This document shows, one piece after another, positions 1 through 10,925 of a DNA stretch of 64,000 nucleotides. The stretch spans positions 2,046,001 to 2,110,000 of the forward strand of contig NADL03000691.1 in assembly GCA_002205965.3 (NCBI GenBank), written 5' to 3'. Numbering within the stretch: the stretch's first letter is position 1; the number at the start of each line of letters is the position of its first letter. Below the pieces are notes generated by a model. That model saw nothing but the letters and a program-made list of their open reading frames with translations. It was not told the DNA's origin and made no database searches. The stretch comes from Kappaphycus alvarezii (Eukaryota; Rhodophyta; Florideophyceae; Gigartinales; Solieriaceae). Both the position numbers and the translations under genes were made by a program.

Positions 1-950
1 AATCGGTGGACCAACGAACAAAGGGTTTCTTGAAGACCGAGGTATGCTTTCGAGTCTCGCATACCCGTGCTGAAATAGTCAAAAAGAAGATCTTTCCGCT
101 ATCCGGCTGTCACTTTGGAAAGAAGACAGGTAGATTGAAGAGCAGTCTATACCAAGGTTTAAGAGAGAATCTACACTCAGATTGGTTACGAAGGCTTCTA
201 AAAGTCTCTGCTGTAAGTATATCTATTGCAGAAGTTGTGGAGCGTCCTGGTTCTCAGTAGGCTACTTGCATGGATACGAGCGAGGAATCGATCCTCATTT
301 TAGACTGTGCAAAGGAATACGCGATGCTATTCTCGGAGACATAATCGAGGGAAAATAGAAGCTAGATGACTTCCACAAGATTGAAAATTCGTGGCAGGGA
401 ACTATCGCTAGAGGAAACAGTGTTCCGTCGCGTGGGTCCGAAGCCACGCGCGCGACCCTATAAAATCAAGAATAAATAAGAAACACAACCGCCACCGCGG
501 GCGGGCAAAAACTTATTCTCCTCTTACGATAAGCGACCCCGAAAGGCTTCGTTTTGCAACTAATGGTATTCTCAGCCCATGTTTCTTCAGCTTTCTCCTC
601 CCGTCGTCCCATTTTTTTATTTATTTGAGTAATATATTCTATGGCGCCGTGTATCTTATTTCATTTTGCATGTGTAGAATATTGAAATCAATGAGTTTCG
701 ATAGATAATGAACTACAAAATATATTAAGATTCATACTCAACTATTAAAGATGATTCAGCGAAAAATGCAACCAATGATCAATAAAACATACTACAGTAG
801 GATAGATTAGTTCCTCAGCTCGGCTATGCATATGCCTTTACGTAACCCTGATCAGTATCCTTGCATGGATGAAACGGCGGGAATTAAAAAACTCGCAGGA
901 TGCTAGCCAGTAGCAGAGATGTGTAATTATCTAGATGCGACAAGGTCAAA
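1..950. other. Unassigned sequence left of the first gypsy element
   Basis: No family is recognised here. An open frame on the plus strand at 6-260 (84 residues, basic, no motif) has no support beyond its length. A short perfect hairpin lies at 431-452. Part of the right side may be the 3' non-coding end of the minus-strand Ty3/gypsy element that follows, but no LTR boundary could be found. Confidence 0.4.
431..452. repeat. Small GC-rich hairpin
   Basis: Arms CGCGTGG and CCACGCG enclose an eight-base loop. CTATAAAA follows about ten bases downstream. The function is unknown; it could be a terminator-like or promoter-proximal structure, but nothing around it is a recognised gene. Confidence 0.45.
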
Positions 951-1229
951 GAACTAGGACTTGATTACTGGCTACTTCTCTGTAGACATCGCGGCTTGTC
1001 TGTAGGCTACAAGGACCCAGTCAGCCACAGTAAACCTCCACGTTTCTCCATTTTTTGCCTAAGCATCCACTTTGAACCCCATACTCTTTTCCGCTGCTCG
1101 CAAAGGTAACGAAGTGAGTATTTCAAGTAGGCGATGATCATCCCTAGCGTTCGATAAGGATGAAGCAGGGTCGACCGGGTCCATAACTGGGACGAGGGCA
1201 AACAAGATTTCGAAAGGCGAAGCTACGGA

Positions 1230-1640
1230 TCAAAGAAGGCTGCGACAGTTTTTAAGTACCCCAGGGAAATCTCCATCCAAATCAATCGCTTGGCCAACTA
1301 ATTTCGTTTTAGAAGCTTTCTTGATGGTACTTGCCACCCTTTCAGCTCTTCCATGAGACATTGGAACGTACGGAAATACAGTTTTCCAGTTGATTTCACT
1401 CTTCTTCATATATTTTTAAATAAAGACAGCCATAAAGCAGCCGGAATTGTAGGATATAATAGTCCAGGGGGACCAAATAGATGTATTATTTCCTTTTCTT
1501 TGAACTTCATGACAGTTCCCGATGACGAGTCTGAGGTGGCCTTCGCAAACTAATAAATTGTTAAACGCCCAACGGCGATGAATAATTATTTTTCCCGTTT
1601 TATTCGTCGATAACAGACCGGTGAAGTCTAGCAAATATGT
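1230..1640 (-). pseudogene. G1 integrase core relic
   Basis: The minus strand encodes a recognisable retroviral-type integrase core. One segment begins LDFTGLLSTNKTGK, the usual start of the catalytic core in gypsy integrases. A later segment reads PMSHGRAERVASTIKKASK, matching the family's conserved NGRAER motif around the last catalytic glutamate. In a living element the enzyme would join cDNA ends to host DNA. A weak C-terminal remnant continues to about 1,000. It is a fossil, not a working gene. Confidence 0.8.
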
Positions 1641-2849
1641 CTCAGAAATATTCCTCTATGGAATATTTCGCGCCGTCCGATATGGCGGAAGGGGCTTGAG
1701 TTCATGGCATATGTCGCGAATGTTCTCATAGTTATGGATATCTTGGTGTAATTTCAGCAATCAGTAACAGGCCGTGACGAATTCTTGTCGTCTGTTTATC
1801 TCAGTTCGCAACATCGCCGTGGAATGAGCGCAATATCACGAGCCTTTTCTCCATAAACGTGAATGAAGCACGTCCTTCTTGTGACCGAAGAACTTTGCTT
1901 CTCACATCATGAAATATTTAACCATTCGCTTAATCGAACGGCGCTTATCTTCTTCTTATACATATGTCTTGTTGCAAGGGCTCAAGTGGTATTCTCTCCT
2001 CTGCAGGGAAGAAACATATCACAGAGAACAGATCTCCCTCATCGGCTTCAAAAGGTATAGAGAGTCCAACTGGAGCTGTCCAATTCAGGTAGCCGCTCGC
2101 TCCATATTTTGTACTATTCTCAACTTCGCGCTCATCTTCTGAAAGAACTTCCATCCACCGAGCCAATATTTAGCGTTATTCATTCTTCTTGAAGGCTTAA
2201 TGAAAAGCTTGGTGGGCATCTACCAACTTTAACGATTCTTTAACAAAAGATTAACTCGAAACTTCTTTAAAACAAATAAAATGGCGAAAATTTCCCTTTC
2301 ACCAGCGTCATAACTCTGTTGCGCGGGATTCATCTTTCTTTATACGATTTTTTGTGATATATCTTCCCATTTTGCTTCTTTGTGCAATGAAGGCTCTAAA
2401 TTCGACTCTTGAAGTCGTCATTTCCGCAATTAAAGTATATTGAAAGTCCTAAAAATCTATTAAAGAGGGCAAAGCAAGACTTTTTTTGAGAGTCCTGGAA
2501 GATATGGAAATCGCTTTTCGCTATTCAGAAATCCTGTGTCTAGAAGCTTATGCCTGAAACGCTGGAAAGAAATCTACAAAATATTTGAGGTAGTACCCCC
2601 CATTTCCAAAAAACGTTGTCCTACTGTTCTATTCGTATGAAATGTTGCTTTTTAAGGCCTTAATCTCTTCACAGTCGAATTTTACTCCGTTCTTATTGAA
2701 TTAATTGTAAAGAAGCATAAAAAAGGCCTACTGACCTCGCACTAGGTGATCTTGAGCTTCAGGCTACCATCTCCTACGACTTCGAAGAAGAATAGTAAAT
2801 TTTTTGATGTGACCATCGACGGCGTTCAGAGCATGATGGCTTTTTTACA

Positions 2850-3200
2850 AAAAACAAGAGCAAAGTGAATATCCCCTATGATGTATTACATCATCCGCTG
2901 GAATGTAGAGGGGGCATTTGTTAGGCCAAATGGCTTCACTTAGGAATCGAAGGTACCGGAACCACTGATGAACGTCTTCATCTCTTTTCAATTCTCACTC
3001 GTGCCGATCTATAAATACACAGTGAATAGATCTAGATTAGTGAAGAAGGATATCACCTTTAGAACGTCGATTATTCCTTGTATCTGGGGTAGAGGCCATC
3101 GGTCGGCCTTCATTTTGTGGGTTAAAATACAGTAGTCCACAAAGAAGTGGGACATTTTCTCCGTCTTGGTTACAATTACGAAGGGAAAAGACTATGGGGA
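2850..3200 (-). pseudogene. G1 reverse transcriptase relic
   Basis: The minus strand shows two classic gypsy RT blocks: PFVIVTKTEKMSHFFVDYCIL, corresponding to the VxKKDGxxRFCVDYR block, and FGLTNAPSTFQRMM, the palm-domain FGLxNAPxTFQRxM motif. These are specific enough to assign the superfamily by eye. RNase H sequence probably follows between 1,700 and 2,800 but is too worn to outline. Confidence 0.85.
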
Positions 3201-3649
3201 AGGTGAGGGGTTATGATATCAGCATCTAATATCTTGCCTAATTCCTGACGGATGTCTATTTGTGTGGAGGCGATATTCGACGAGCTTTGTGGTAGACCGG
3301 AGTAGTGTCCTTCATTTATAAATAATGTTTCGTTGGACCTGATGCAGAGTGTAGCTCTTCTATGGACAAATGCGACGACTTACGTGTTGTGTAGCGAGCT
3401 TTTGATCTCAAACTGTGTTTTCTGTTGCAAAGGACCGAGTAGAACTTTCAGAGATTCTGGCATTTATTATTTATTTTCTTCTTGGATGGTAGCAAGTTTC
3501 TCATTGGTAGGCTCTACGTCCTTTTAGTAGGTTTATCTTCGGGAATAATAATGATCAGTTGCTCTTCCAATGAGTCCAGGGACTCTGAAAAAAAGCTCAA
3601 ATCAGATTTGAAGTTCACGCCGGGGGCCCTAATAACATAGCCTTCGACC

Positions 3650-4490
3650 AGCCTCTTCAGGGTTCATTTAGAGTCAAGCTCGACGGTACCACTTTATCGG
3701 AGCCGATGGGCAGACTCATACAGAGAGCTCCAAAATCCATGTTTAAAAGCATAGCAGATAGCGTAGGGAGGCTGGTGATAATAGTGAACGGAGACCTATC
3801 GACAACGTGGAATTCCCATTTGACGGCTTGGCCTCCAAATGTCATTTGGCCTTCAGAACCAAGCCAATGTATGAATAGCTGCCACTATTAGGGGCCTTAA
3901 TTCCATTCAACATTTAGTTTGATAAGGGGTAGAGCCGACGAAACAAATCGGCTGGCATCATATAGGGCATGAATATAGAATCCGATAACACCAAGATTTC
4001 CGTACAGGATTTTTGGAGCCGAAACAGTCACAGTAAACGAGGAAAGGAATTGAAAATGGCTACGACAAAAAAATAAAAATGTTTTCCAAGCCAACAGCAC
4101 GCAACTGTAGGAAATTCATCAGCATATCTACGAATAAATTGTCCAAATGTTAAAACAAGAATGACGTTTGCAATCTTGGAGAAAGGTTCGAATTTTTCGT
4201 TCTAATCTTAGAGCTTATTTGATTCATTTTTCCCGCAGTTCGAGTTTTTCATCAAGTGACAAGTCAGTGTCAGCTGGGTCTTTTCCTGTGACATTTACTC
4301 AATCGCCTACTTCCCCATCTTCTTCCTCCACGGCGACTTCTTCACGATTAACTGCCTTTTCCTTCCAGAGGAACAGCACATAGCCTCTTGGTGAACAATG
4401 TTTACACAAAAAGGAAAAAAATTATTACAGCGCGGGTCCTTTCCACATTCCATGGCGTTATGACCAACCTGGTTGCATTGGCGAACCAAA
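3650..4490 (-). pseudogene. G1 protease and gag zinc-knuckle relics
   Basis: At 3,657-3,845 on the minus strand lies FGGQAVKWEFHVVDRSP followed by a leucine-rich stretch and MDFGALCM, matching the C-terminal half of a gypsy aspartic protease. A worn active-site region lies just upstream near 3,930-3,970. Around 4,430-4,490 the pattern RQCNQVGHNAMEC is a CxxCxxxGHxxxxC gag zinc-knuckle remnant. Gag sequence probably continues to about 4,870. Confidence 0.65.
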
Positions 4491-5049
4491 TTGTTCTTTC
4501 TCTAACATAGAGATTATTTGACCACGCTATCTCCCCTAGTATTCTTCAGGAAAAAACATCAGCTTAGACAGATCTTCAACCGGATTTTCAATCATATCTT
4601 CGATATTCATCGACAAAAATTTTGACTAACCATAAAGATTACCTGCGAAAAATTCAATAAAGCGAATCAGTGGCCGAATAAACGCGATAAGATTCCGGCG
4701 AAAATCGTTCAAAGCCTCGAATATTCCCAACTAAAGTTTTTAAGTCCACTGAATTCGAAGAAAATTCTGAAGCTTTTTTGTGTTGGTAGTCTTCAGTGTG
4801 AAGAATTCCGAGCTTAACGAAATTGTTGAACCCTGGATTTTTATAGAGGCGCTCCATTTTCTTCAAAGACAAGGCCTGTCTTCTCCCCTAGGGCCAATTT
4901 CTAGAGCTTGGTGGATGACGTCCTCGGACCTTCTTTCTTCACAGAATTTCCGGAAAACTTCTGTTCGACGTCGGGTGTTTTCCGCTATGTAGACGAGCAC
5001 ACCTTTCTACGCAAATGCATAGTAGTAGAAGTCGAATGAGAAGCTAGAC

Positions 5050-5470
5050 AGCTGTGAGAGAGGAGAAAGACCTTTCTAGTCGTCGGAATTGGACGAAATC
5101 GCAACATTTTAGAAGAAATAGAAACAGTTTCGCACGTCGCTCGCGCCGTTGAATACTACTGCTCTTGCGGCGGAATTATCTACCATGCGCATTAGTACTA
5201 TGCTGTCAGTAGCTCTTCGGGAGTAGAGAACGGAAGATGGTTAAGGGCTTGTAGCTCGGAGGTAGGTCTACTTTTTTAGTAAGGGACTGAGCGATCTCGC
5301 ATCTCGCATATATATAAATCAGGAACCCAGAGTTGTGTGGCCCATGTCTGTGCAAAGAATAAAAGTATCATGGATAAAAAAGAGGTCACGAGACATCATG
5401 CAGTACCTAATAATACAATATTTACACTACTAGAATTGAGTGAGATGGCCGATCAAAACAGTCTTTAGCT
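5050..5470 (-). promoter_or_regulatory. Possible 5' LTR of G1
   Basis: This AT-rich stretch sits where the 5' LTR of the minus-strand G1 element should be. On the minus strand it contains TTTATATATATGCG, a TATA-like box, downstream of a TTTATT-containing segment. No matching copy was seen at the other end of the element, so this is inference from position and composition only. Confidence 0.25.
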
Positions 5471-5772
5471 GACTTGTCTTTGTTTTTATTTCTTCGCTTA
5501 AGCTCCCTCTCCCCTAAACCCCGCCATCCCTCGTCCGACGTTCGCGCCCGCTCCCGCAGTCCTGCTGCGGTTGCGTTCTGTCGCGCGACGACGGTGCTTT
5601 CACCCTCATCTTCCCTCTTCTCCGGTTTTCCTTTCTTCTTGCTTCTCCCGATCTTCGCCAGATTTTTTTCCACAGCGCTATATTCATGGCTACTTCTTGA
5701 TTTTTTGTCTATGTGACTTTTTATTGGCTATTCCCTTTCCCGTGATCTCCCGACCCCACAGTTTCTGCCACC

Positions 5773-6874
5773 ATGCCTTCCCGACCTGCTTCTGGCATTC
5801 CGACACGTTTTTCCCTAACCCATGCGTCGATATTATCTGGTAAATATGTCTCCATCTTTGATGTGTTCGTCGACCTCTCCGACCCTGCAGCCACAGCTGC
5901 ATTCTGTTCTGCCGTTCAGAACTCCCAATCGCGACCGCCGCTGGCCCTTTCTCTGCAAAAAAACCCTCAGTTTGTTCGTTCTGCAGATCTGACTCTCTTG
6001 CGACCCTTCCTGCCAACTTCTCCTGCCACTGAATCGGACCAATCTCCCAATCCGGCTCCTCTGCCTCCCGCCCAATCCTACCTACGCGCGGCGACCATCC
6101 CCAACGGCCCCAAAACCGCTCCGCCGTCTCCCTTTCCTGGGTCGCCAAGGCCTCCAACATGGTGACCTTTCAGCTGTTCGGATCCACCAAGTTTGGGCCG
6201 CGTCCGCCGAGCTACTCGCGGCTTTTTGGCGGCAACACCAAGCGAGTTGTCGTCGTTACGTCTCCTCCGGACTTTCCTGTACACGATCCGTCCGCTTTCC
6301 GCGAGCCATCAACAAGGTGGTTTCCCGGCTCCTGTTCCATTATTCGCTCCTCTTCCCCTCATTCTTCATGGTGTGCGCTGCCGAGCGGGATTTGGCGTCT
6401 TTGCCTCCCGCCTATACCGCCTTCCGAAACTTGGCGAAGACATCGGACTACGACCCTCCCGAACTCGTGTTTTCCGAAATCATGGACATCTCTTCAGACC
6501 TGTCTCTGCCCAGCTCCGCGGCGTCCTTCCTGGCCTTCGACAGGAATCGAACGCCTTGGAATCTCGTTCTGCCAGCGGTAGCCGGCCCTGCTTTTGCCCA
6601 ATCCCTCCGCGAAATGGAATCCGCAGCTTTCCAGACTCTTTCTGCTGATCCCACCTTTGCCCGGGACATACCTCCCGTCGCACCACCTTCGGTTCCCGCT
6701 GTTCACTCTAAGCGCCGTCGCGCCCGTCCAAAGGTCGGCGATACGGACGGTTTTACCCTGGTTGCCCGTCGCGGCCCTGGGCCTTCGACCTTTTTCTGTT
6801 CCTGGCCCCCCTTCCCCCGCAGGCTGACGCTCGGTTCTCTATCCTTGAATACGTCCCAGTTCCGGAATCAATGA
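5773..6874 (+). pseudogene. LINE-1 N-terminal region, function unknown
   Basis: Starting with ATG at 5,773, an open frame of 130 residues begins MPSRPASGIPTRFSLTHAS and is rich in proline, serine and alanine. Coding-like sequence continues in other frames (6,159-6,581, 6,193-6,648, 6,317-6,874), so at least two frame changes lie here. The last segment contains a basic patch, SKRRRARPKVGDTDGF, and may bind nucleic acid. No zinc finger or known ORF1 fold is visible. I assign it to the LINE because the codon composition matches and nothing separates it from the RT. Confidence 0.55.
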
Positions 6875-7135
6875 CCGTTAATGACCAGTAGTATTGCTTC
6901 TGTCCCTCCTACTGCCCTTACTTTCCCTGCTCTTTTCAGGGCTTCGATATCCGTTCTTCCGTACATCCCGCCCAGTTCAAGCAGCGGCCTACGACCTCTA
7001 TTTTGCCTCTCTGAGCCGTGTCATCGCTGCTTCGTCTGATGCACATCATCATCGTGCCCTTTTCGAACTTGTCGCCGTCCCCAAACTCGTATTTCGACGA
7101 AATCATCCTCATGTACATCTCTCGAGCGGCTCTGA

Positions 7136-7183
7136 AACGGGAAACGTTTGAGTGTTTACTCGTGGAGATATATCCGATGAAAC
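7136..7183 (+). repeat. Partial copy of a short dispersed repeat
   Basis: The sequence GGGAAACGTTTGAGTGTTTA and the following 25 bases match the first third of the 139-bp insert at 9,691-9,829 with few differences. It lies inside LINE-1 between the N-terminal region and the RT and probably adds to the disruption of that stretch. A third partial copy is on the minus strand at 15,283-15,335. Confidence 0.5.
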
Positions 7184-7499
7184 TGCTCCAATCTTGCTGA
7201 CGGCATTCGTATCGAGTCTTCCTGTCTCTTCCATGACCTATTCATTGAAGCCCTCTCCCTCTTCGGGCCTCTCACCCCCTTGCTACTCATACCGACGCCT
7301 CTCCTTCCCCATCTACGCTCCAGCGCAGCCGCCGCTTACTGCACCGTGGCAGTCCTTCCTGCGCCACAGCAGCCTTACTGCACGATACCCCACCTGTTGT
7401 GCCCTCGGAAGACAATTCTCCGCAGACTCAAATCCCTTCACCCCACGCCCGCGTCCCCCGTTCAGCCCCTTCCTAACTCTCGTCTTCCCCTGCCGTCAA

Positions 7500-8560
7500 G
7501 TTTTCCGTTTCGGATGTTCGTAGAGCCATCCATAGCCTCGACCCGTCCACCGCCCCTGGATCTGATGGCCTTTCCCCGGTCTTTCTCCGTATGTTGCTTC
7601 GACCTGCGGGGGGAGTGCATCCCGCCCGTGACTGTCTTTGTGCTGACCAAGTTTGTTAACATGTGTTCCAACGGCGAACTACCGGACTCGTGCCGGGCCT
7701 ACTTCTGCGGGGCCGGCTCACAGCCCTCCACAAGCCCAACGGTGGACTTCGCCCTATAGCTGTTGGTCTCCTCCTCCGCCGACTTATTGCCCGCCTCCTC
7801 GCTCACAAGGCTTGCTCGACTGCAGCTTCCTATCTCTTGCCTCATCAACTTGGCGTGGGCGTTAAAATGGGGCTGAGGCCATTGTTCACGCCGTCCGTCG
7901 CCTGACGCAAAACACCAAGTTCCAGGACCACGTATTGATCCAAGTCGATGCCCACAATGCTTTCAAGCATTTTCGACAACGCATTCTTGATGCCGTTCTG
8001 GACTTTGCACCTGGCATCGCGCGATGGGTTCACTACTGCTATGGGGATACCTCTTTTCTCTCATTCGGTTCATTCTCCATACTGCGCCGATGGCACTCAA
8101 CAGGGGGATCCGTTGGGGGCTCTGCTTTTCGCTCTCGCTCTCCATCCTCTCGTTCTCAAGTTCCAGGAGCAATTCCGGCCCCCGCTCAACGCTTGGTATG
8201 CAGACGATGGGAACTTGGTCGTTCCCCGCTCGCAGGCCCTCGGGCTTTGCAATTCTTCCAGAGTCAGGGACAAGCCATCGGGTTCGCACTGAATATGACC
8301 AAAACCCACGTCTACGGCCTCTCCTATAATCCTTCTCCCCTCACTCTTCCCTGCCCCTTCTCCACGCCCGATGGCTTTACCGTTCTCGGCTCTCCCATTG
8401 GTTCCGATTCCTTCGTCAGCGCCGCATTCGACACCCGTCAAGCTGCAGTCGATCGCATCTTTTCCTGTCTTCAGTCCTTCGATGACGCCCAGATGGCCTA
8501 CCACTTGCACCGTTTCTGTGCGAGCGCCTGTAAGGTTATTTATCTGCTGCGGACTCTCTC
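7500..8560 (+). pseudogene. LINE-1 reverse transcriptase domain
   Basis: The RT palm motifs are plain. GRLTALHKPNGGLRPIAVG (7,700-7,760) is the fingers block. VDAHNAFKHF (7,940-7,970) is motif A with its catalytic Asp. QQGDPLGALLFALALHP (8,098-8,150) is motif B. NAWYADDGNLV (8,190-8,222) is motif C with the YADD catalytic pair. Thumb sequence continues through SFDDAQMAYHLHRFCASAC to 8,560. Motif A and the thumb lie in one frame while motifs B and C lie in another, so the copy carries at least two frameshifts here, plus more upstream. In a live element the enzyme would copy the LINE RNA onto nicked target DNA. Confidence 0.92.
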
Positions 8561-9486
8561 CCCCACCAATCTACGGCTTTGGCCGTCAGCTTCGACCGGA
8601 AGCAGCGGGAGGCTTTCGCACAGATTCATGGTCCTTGCACCGACTCCGAATGGGAGCAAGCCTGCCTTCCTATTTCCTACGGTGGTCTCGGCATTCTCTC
8701 GCTTCTTCAATCCCTGAGTCCGCTTATGCGGCTTCGATGATTGATGTTTTCAGCCGTTTCTCAGATCTGCTCTCGTTCTCGGGAGACCTACACCTGGAGG
8801 AAGTGCCTCGGGCCGATTCTTTATTATCTACCCGTTATCCAGATCTTTCGGCTTCCCTGTCGCCCACTTCTCTGTTTCAGCGATGTCAAACGCCGGTCCC
8901 CGGCGAACGGCTCCAGTCTTCTATCTCGTCTGAGCTTCACAGTTTGACGTTATCGGATCTTCCGTCATCCTCTGACCACAGATGTCGCCTCCTTTCCGTC
9001 CGTGAGTCGTCCTCCTGTTCCGCTTTCTCAACTTTACCGCACCCTCACCGCGGCACCTATCTGTCCTCGCAAGCCTGGATAGTCGCTGTCTCTCTACGCC
9101 TCGGCCGCGCGATTTTCTCTGGTCATGATCGATGTCCGGTATGTGCTCGCCGTTCCAACGACATCGCCCCGTTGCTCGATCCCCTGGGCAAACATGCCCT
9201 CACCTGTAAGTACGACGATGGGCAGACTCGTCGCCACAATGTCTTGCGTAACGCTCTCCATCGTTACTGTAAGGAGCTTGGAATTTCTGCCTCTCTTGAA
9301 CATCTGCTTCCTCCCCTTCCCCCTTCGTCCTCTCCCTCGTCCGCCCTTCGCATAGATCTTTATATCCCTGGTGCATATGGCCTCGACCCGAAGGATATCG
9401 CTTTGGATGTCACAGTGGCCCATCCAAGGTCACTTCTCGCGTTTCCCAGTGTGCCCTATCTGGCGCGCAGCTGCCTCAATGGCTGA
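8371..9486 (+). pseudogene. LINE-1 C-terminal region: zinc motif and restriction-like endonuclease
   Basis: This 371-residue open frame is the longest in the window. Its first part overlaps RT thumb sequence in another frame. CPVCARRSNDIAPL then GKHALTC makes a C-x2-C...H-x4-C zinc motif, followed by RRHNVLRNALHRYCKELG. The nuclease core is ALRIDLYIPGAYG followed by DIALDVTVAHP, the R..D-x(n)-DVT pattern of the PD-(D/E)XK nuclease in R2, NeSL and CRE-type LINEs. The frame changes just after this, and the end of the domain (LPVGIDVFGA-like) continues near 9,545-9,640. Such nucleases nick the target site to prime reverse transcription. Confidence 0.88.
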
Positions 9487-9690
9487 ACGTGCGAAACACA
9501 CGCACTAAGGTTTAGTCTGCCGCAGGAACAATATACGGCTTCTTCCTGTTGGTATTGATGTGTTCGGTGCCCTTGGGCCGAGGGTGCGACTTTCTTCCGG
9601 CGCCTTTCTACGTTCGTTGCTGGTCGAGGCATCACTCCCAACGGGAGCTGCAACTCCTAATCTCGCGCTTTTTGTTCTGCTTGCATGGGT

Positions 9691-9829
9691 GGGGGAACGT
9701 TTGGGTGTTTACTCTTGGAAGATATATCCGATCTATCCATGATTTTCTAGACAAGCACAATCAACTCAAAAAGGGTATACCGACACAAGAATGGGGAAGG
9801 AACTACGCTCCCTAAAATGCTACCTTACA
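9691..9829 (+). mobile_element. 139-bp short insertion in LINE-1, non-coding
   Basis: Comparison with LINE-2 shows an extra block here between TGCATGGGT and TTGCAAGCGCG. The block is flanked by near-duplicates TGCATGGGT (9,682-9,690) and TGCACGGAT (9,830-9,838), which look like a 9-bp target-site duplication with two mismatches. There are no terminal inverted repeats and no coding capacity. Related sequence occurs at 7,136-7,183, 13,249-13,375 (minus) and 15,283-15,335 (minus). It could be a SINE-like or other non-autonomous element; the family is unknown. Confidence 0.6.
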
Positions 9830-10099
9830 TGCACGGATTGCAAGCGCGTCAATTTCTTACCAGATGCATTTCCAACTAGTTCCTGTCTCATCCCCCTTCG
9901 CATGTTAGTTTCTCTGTAATCCCCCTCAGCATGTTCTCCCACATGCTTTTCCACATCCCGTAAAGATCACACACACACTAAAATTAATGGTAGATCAAAG
10001 TACTAAAATTAACATAGATGTAGTCAGAAACAAAGATTCCACCAAAGCTAACAAAATAAAGCAACCAAAGGTCACCGCTTTAGGACTACAGAGGGATTG

Positions 10100-10379
10100 T
10101 TTGGAGTTTTTTTAATGTGCTGTGATGCGCAAATTCGCACACGAAAAAAATCTAGATGAGGACCATAATTGTGTGCAGTATCGGAATTGGGAAGATATTT
10201 CTAGTTTTTGAATTTGCAAGATATTTTTAATTGAGATGAGTGTGGCATATTCATCGGTTTTTAGAGGATTATTTACTGGATACCAACCCACATATCTACG
10301 ACAGTAAATTAACCCCCATTTACGACGGAAAAAAATTATCGGTTGATTTTTTTATTTTAGGACACGCTGTCGTAATAGA
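10100..10379 (+). mobile_element. 3' tail of a D-type Ty3/gypsy element
   Basis: About 200 bases here match, in reverse complement, the sequence at 46,590-46,760 that forms the end of element D's pol region and its 3' untranslated part. Shared stretches include GAATTTGCAAGAT and GTTGATTT. The homology is interrupted by a roughly 75-bp insert (10,269-10,343). Only the element's tail is left; its body is absent on the left, where LINE-1 ends. Confidence 0.65.
10269..10343 (+). repeat. About 75-bp insertion with a copy in copia-1
   Basis: The block beginning TTTACTGGATACCAACCCAC and ending just before the second ATCGGTT is absent from the homologous tail at 46.6 kb. ATCGGTT occurs on both sides, suggesting a 7-bp target duplication. 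About 50 bases of it recur inverted at 14,042-14,098 inside copia-1. It has no coding capacity. Confidence 0.5.
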
Positions 10380-10925
10380 TGTCAGTACAATTCCAGGTTC
10401 TGGGTGATACTACAAGTGACTCTGAAAGGTATATATAATGGGAACATTAATTCCCACCACCGGCCGAGGGGTGCCTGGCATGGGTATGGCACCTAGATAT
10501 TTACATTGAAGAAATATCTTCTAATAGTCTCTCTGGTTCACACGATTCCCGATAATGCATTATATGGTTATTAGTATGTTTGTTTTAGACTTTTGTGGTA
10601 GCCAAAAGTCTATATAAGCCGATTAAACTGCTTCCTTTAGTGGAGATCAAGCAAGTTGGCAGACAACTTCAAGCCCAGTCCCAAATAGTTAGGAAGTTGA
10701 GAGTCAACTTCAGACCCAAGAAGCGTTTATTTTACGCTAGTCACTAAGAAAAGGTGGTAGACCCTGCCCCTTCCATATTTGTTTGTAGCGCTTTTAACTG
10801 TCTTCCCTATCCACTCGTTTTTGTTCGTTCAACTATACCACGGTAGCACTTTTGTCGCTTGCAACACCTCCTTCTTGGGGTAATTGGTTCTGAGGATCTG
10901 TTCCGCTGCCGATTTATCCCTATCA
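10380..10925 (+). mobile_element. D-type gypsy LTR, plus orientation
   Basis: It starts TGTCAGTACA and ends CCCTATCA, giving 546 bases with TG...CA ends. The reverse complement of 46,052-46,587 matches it over its whole length. It carries TATATAATGG near 10,431 and TATATAAGCC at 10,611. Its second half (from about 10,600) is shared with the 3' part of the long acidic-ORF LTRs. The exact left edge is inferred, because the homology between the two copies continues leftward into the tail of pol. Confidence 0.65.

Larger units (their letters stand above)
950..5050 (-). mobile_element. Old Ty3/gypsy retrotransposon (G1), broken
   Basis: Read on the minus strand, the domains come in Ty3/gypsy order: a gag zinc knuckle near 4,430-4,490, an aspartic protease at 3,650-4,000, reverse transcriptase at 2,850-3,200 and integrase at 1,230-1,640. 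The order protease, RT, integrase is diagnostic of Ty3/gypsy rather than Ty1/copia. The element is heavily broken, with many interruptions, so it looks old. Its LTRs were not found with confidence; the stretch at 5,050-5,470 is the best candidate for the 5' LTR. It is related to elements A, B and C further right but diverged from them. Confidence 0.8.
5480..9985 (+). mobile_element. LINE-1: non-LTR retrotransposon with restriction-like endonuclease
   Basis: A sharp rise in C+T and GC at about 5,480 marks its left side. The coding order on the plus strand is an N-terminal proline/serine-rich region (5,773-6,870), reverse transcriptase (7,500-8,560), a CCHC zinc motif (9,130-9,200) and a restriction-like endonuclease (9,340-9,680). 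The 3' end is a GTAAAGATCACACACACAC tail near 9,960-9,985. There is no LTR and no visible apurinic endonuclease domain. The frame shifts repeatedly between blocks, so the copy is dead, but the 3' kilobase is nearly identical to LINE-2 at 24,000-25,091. Other relatives lie at 12.54-13.25, 25.1/26.8-27.45 and 54.1-54.78 kb. Confidence 0.9.

Noticed and set aside
5422-6160. Minus-strand frames opposite the start of LINE-1 (83 and 156 residues)
   Set aside because: They mirror the C/T-rich coding strand of the LINE and show no motif.
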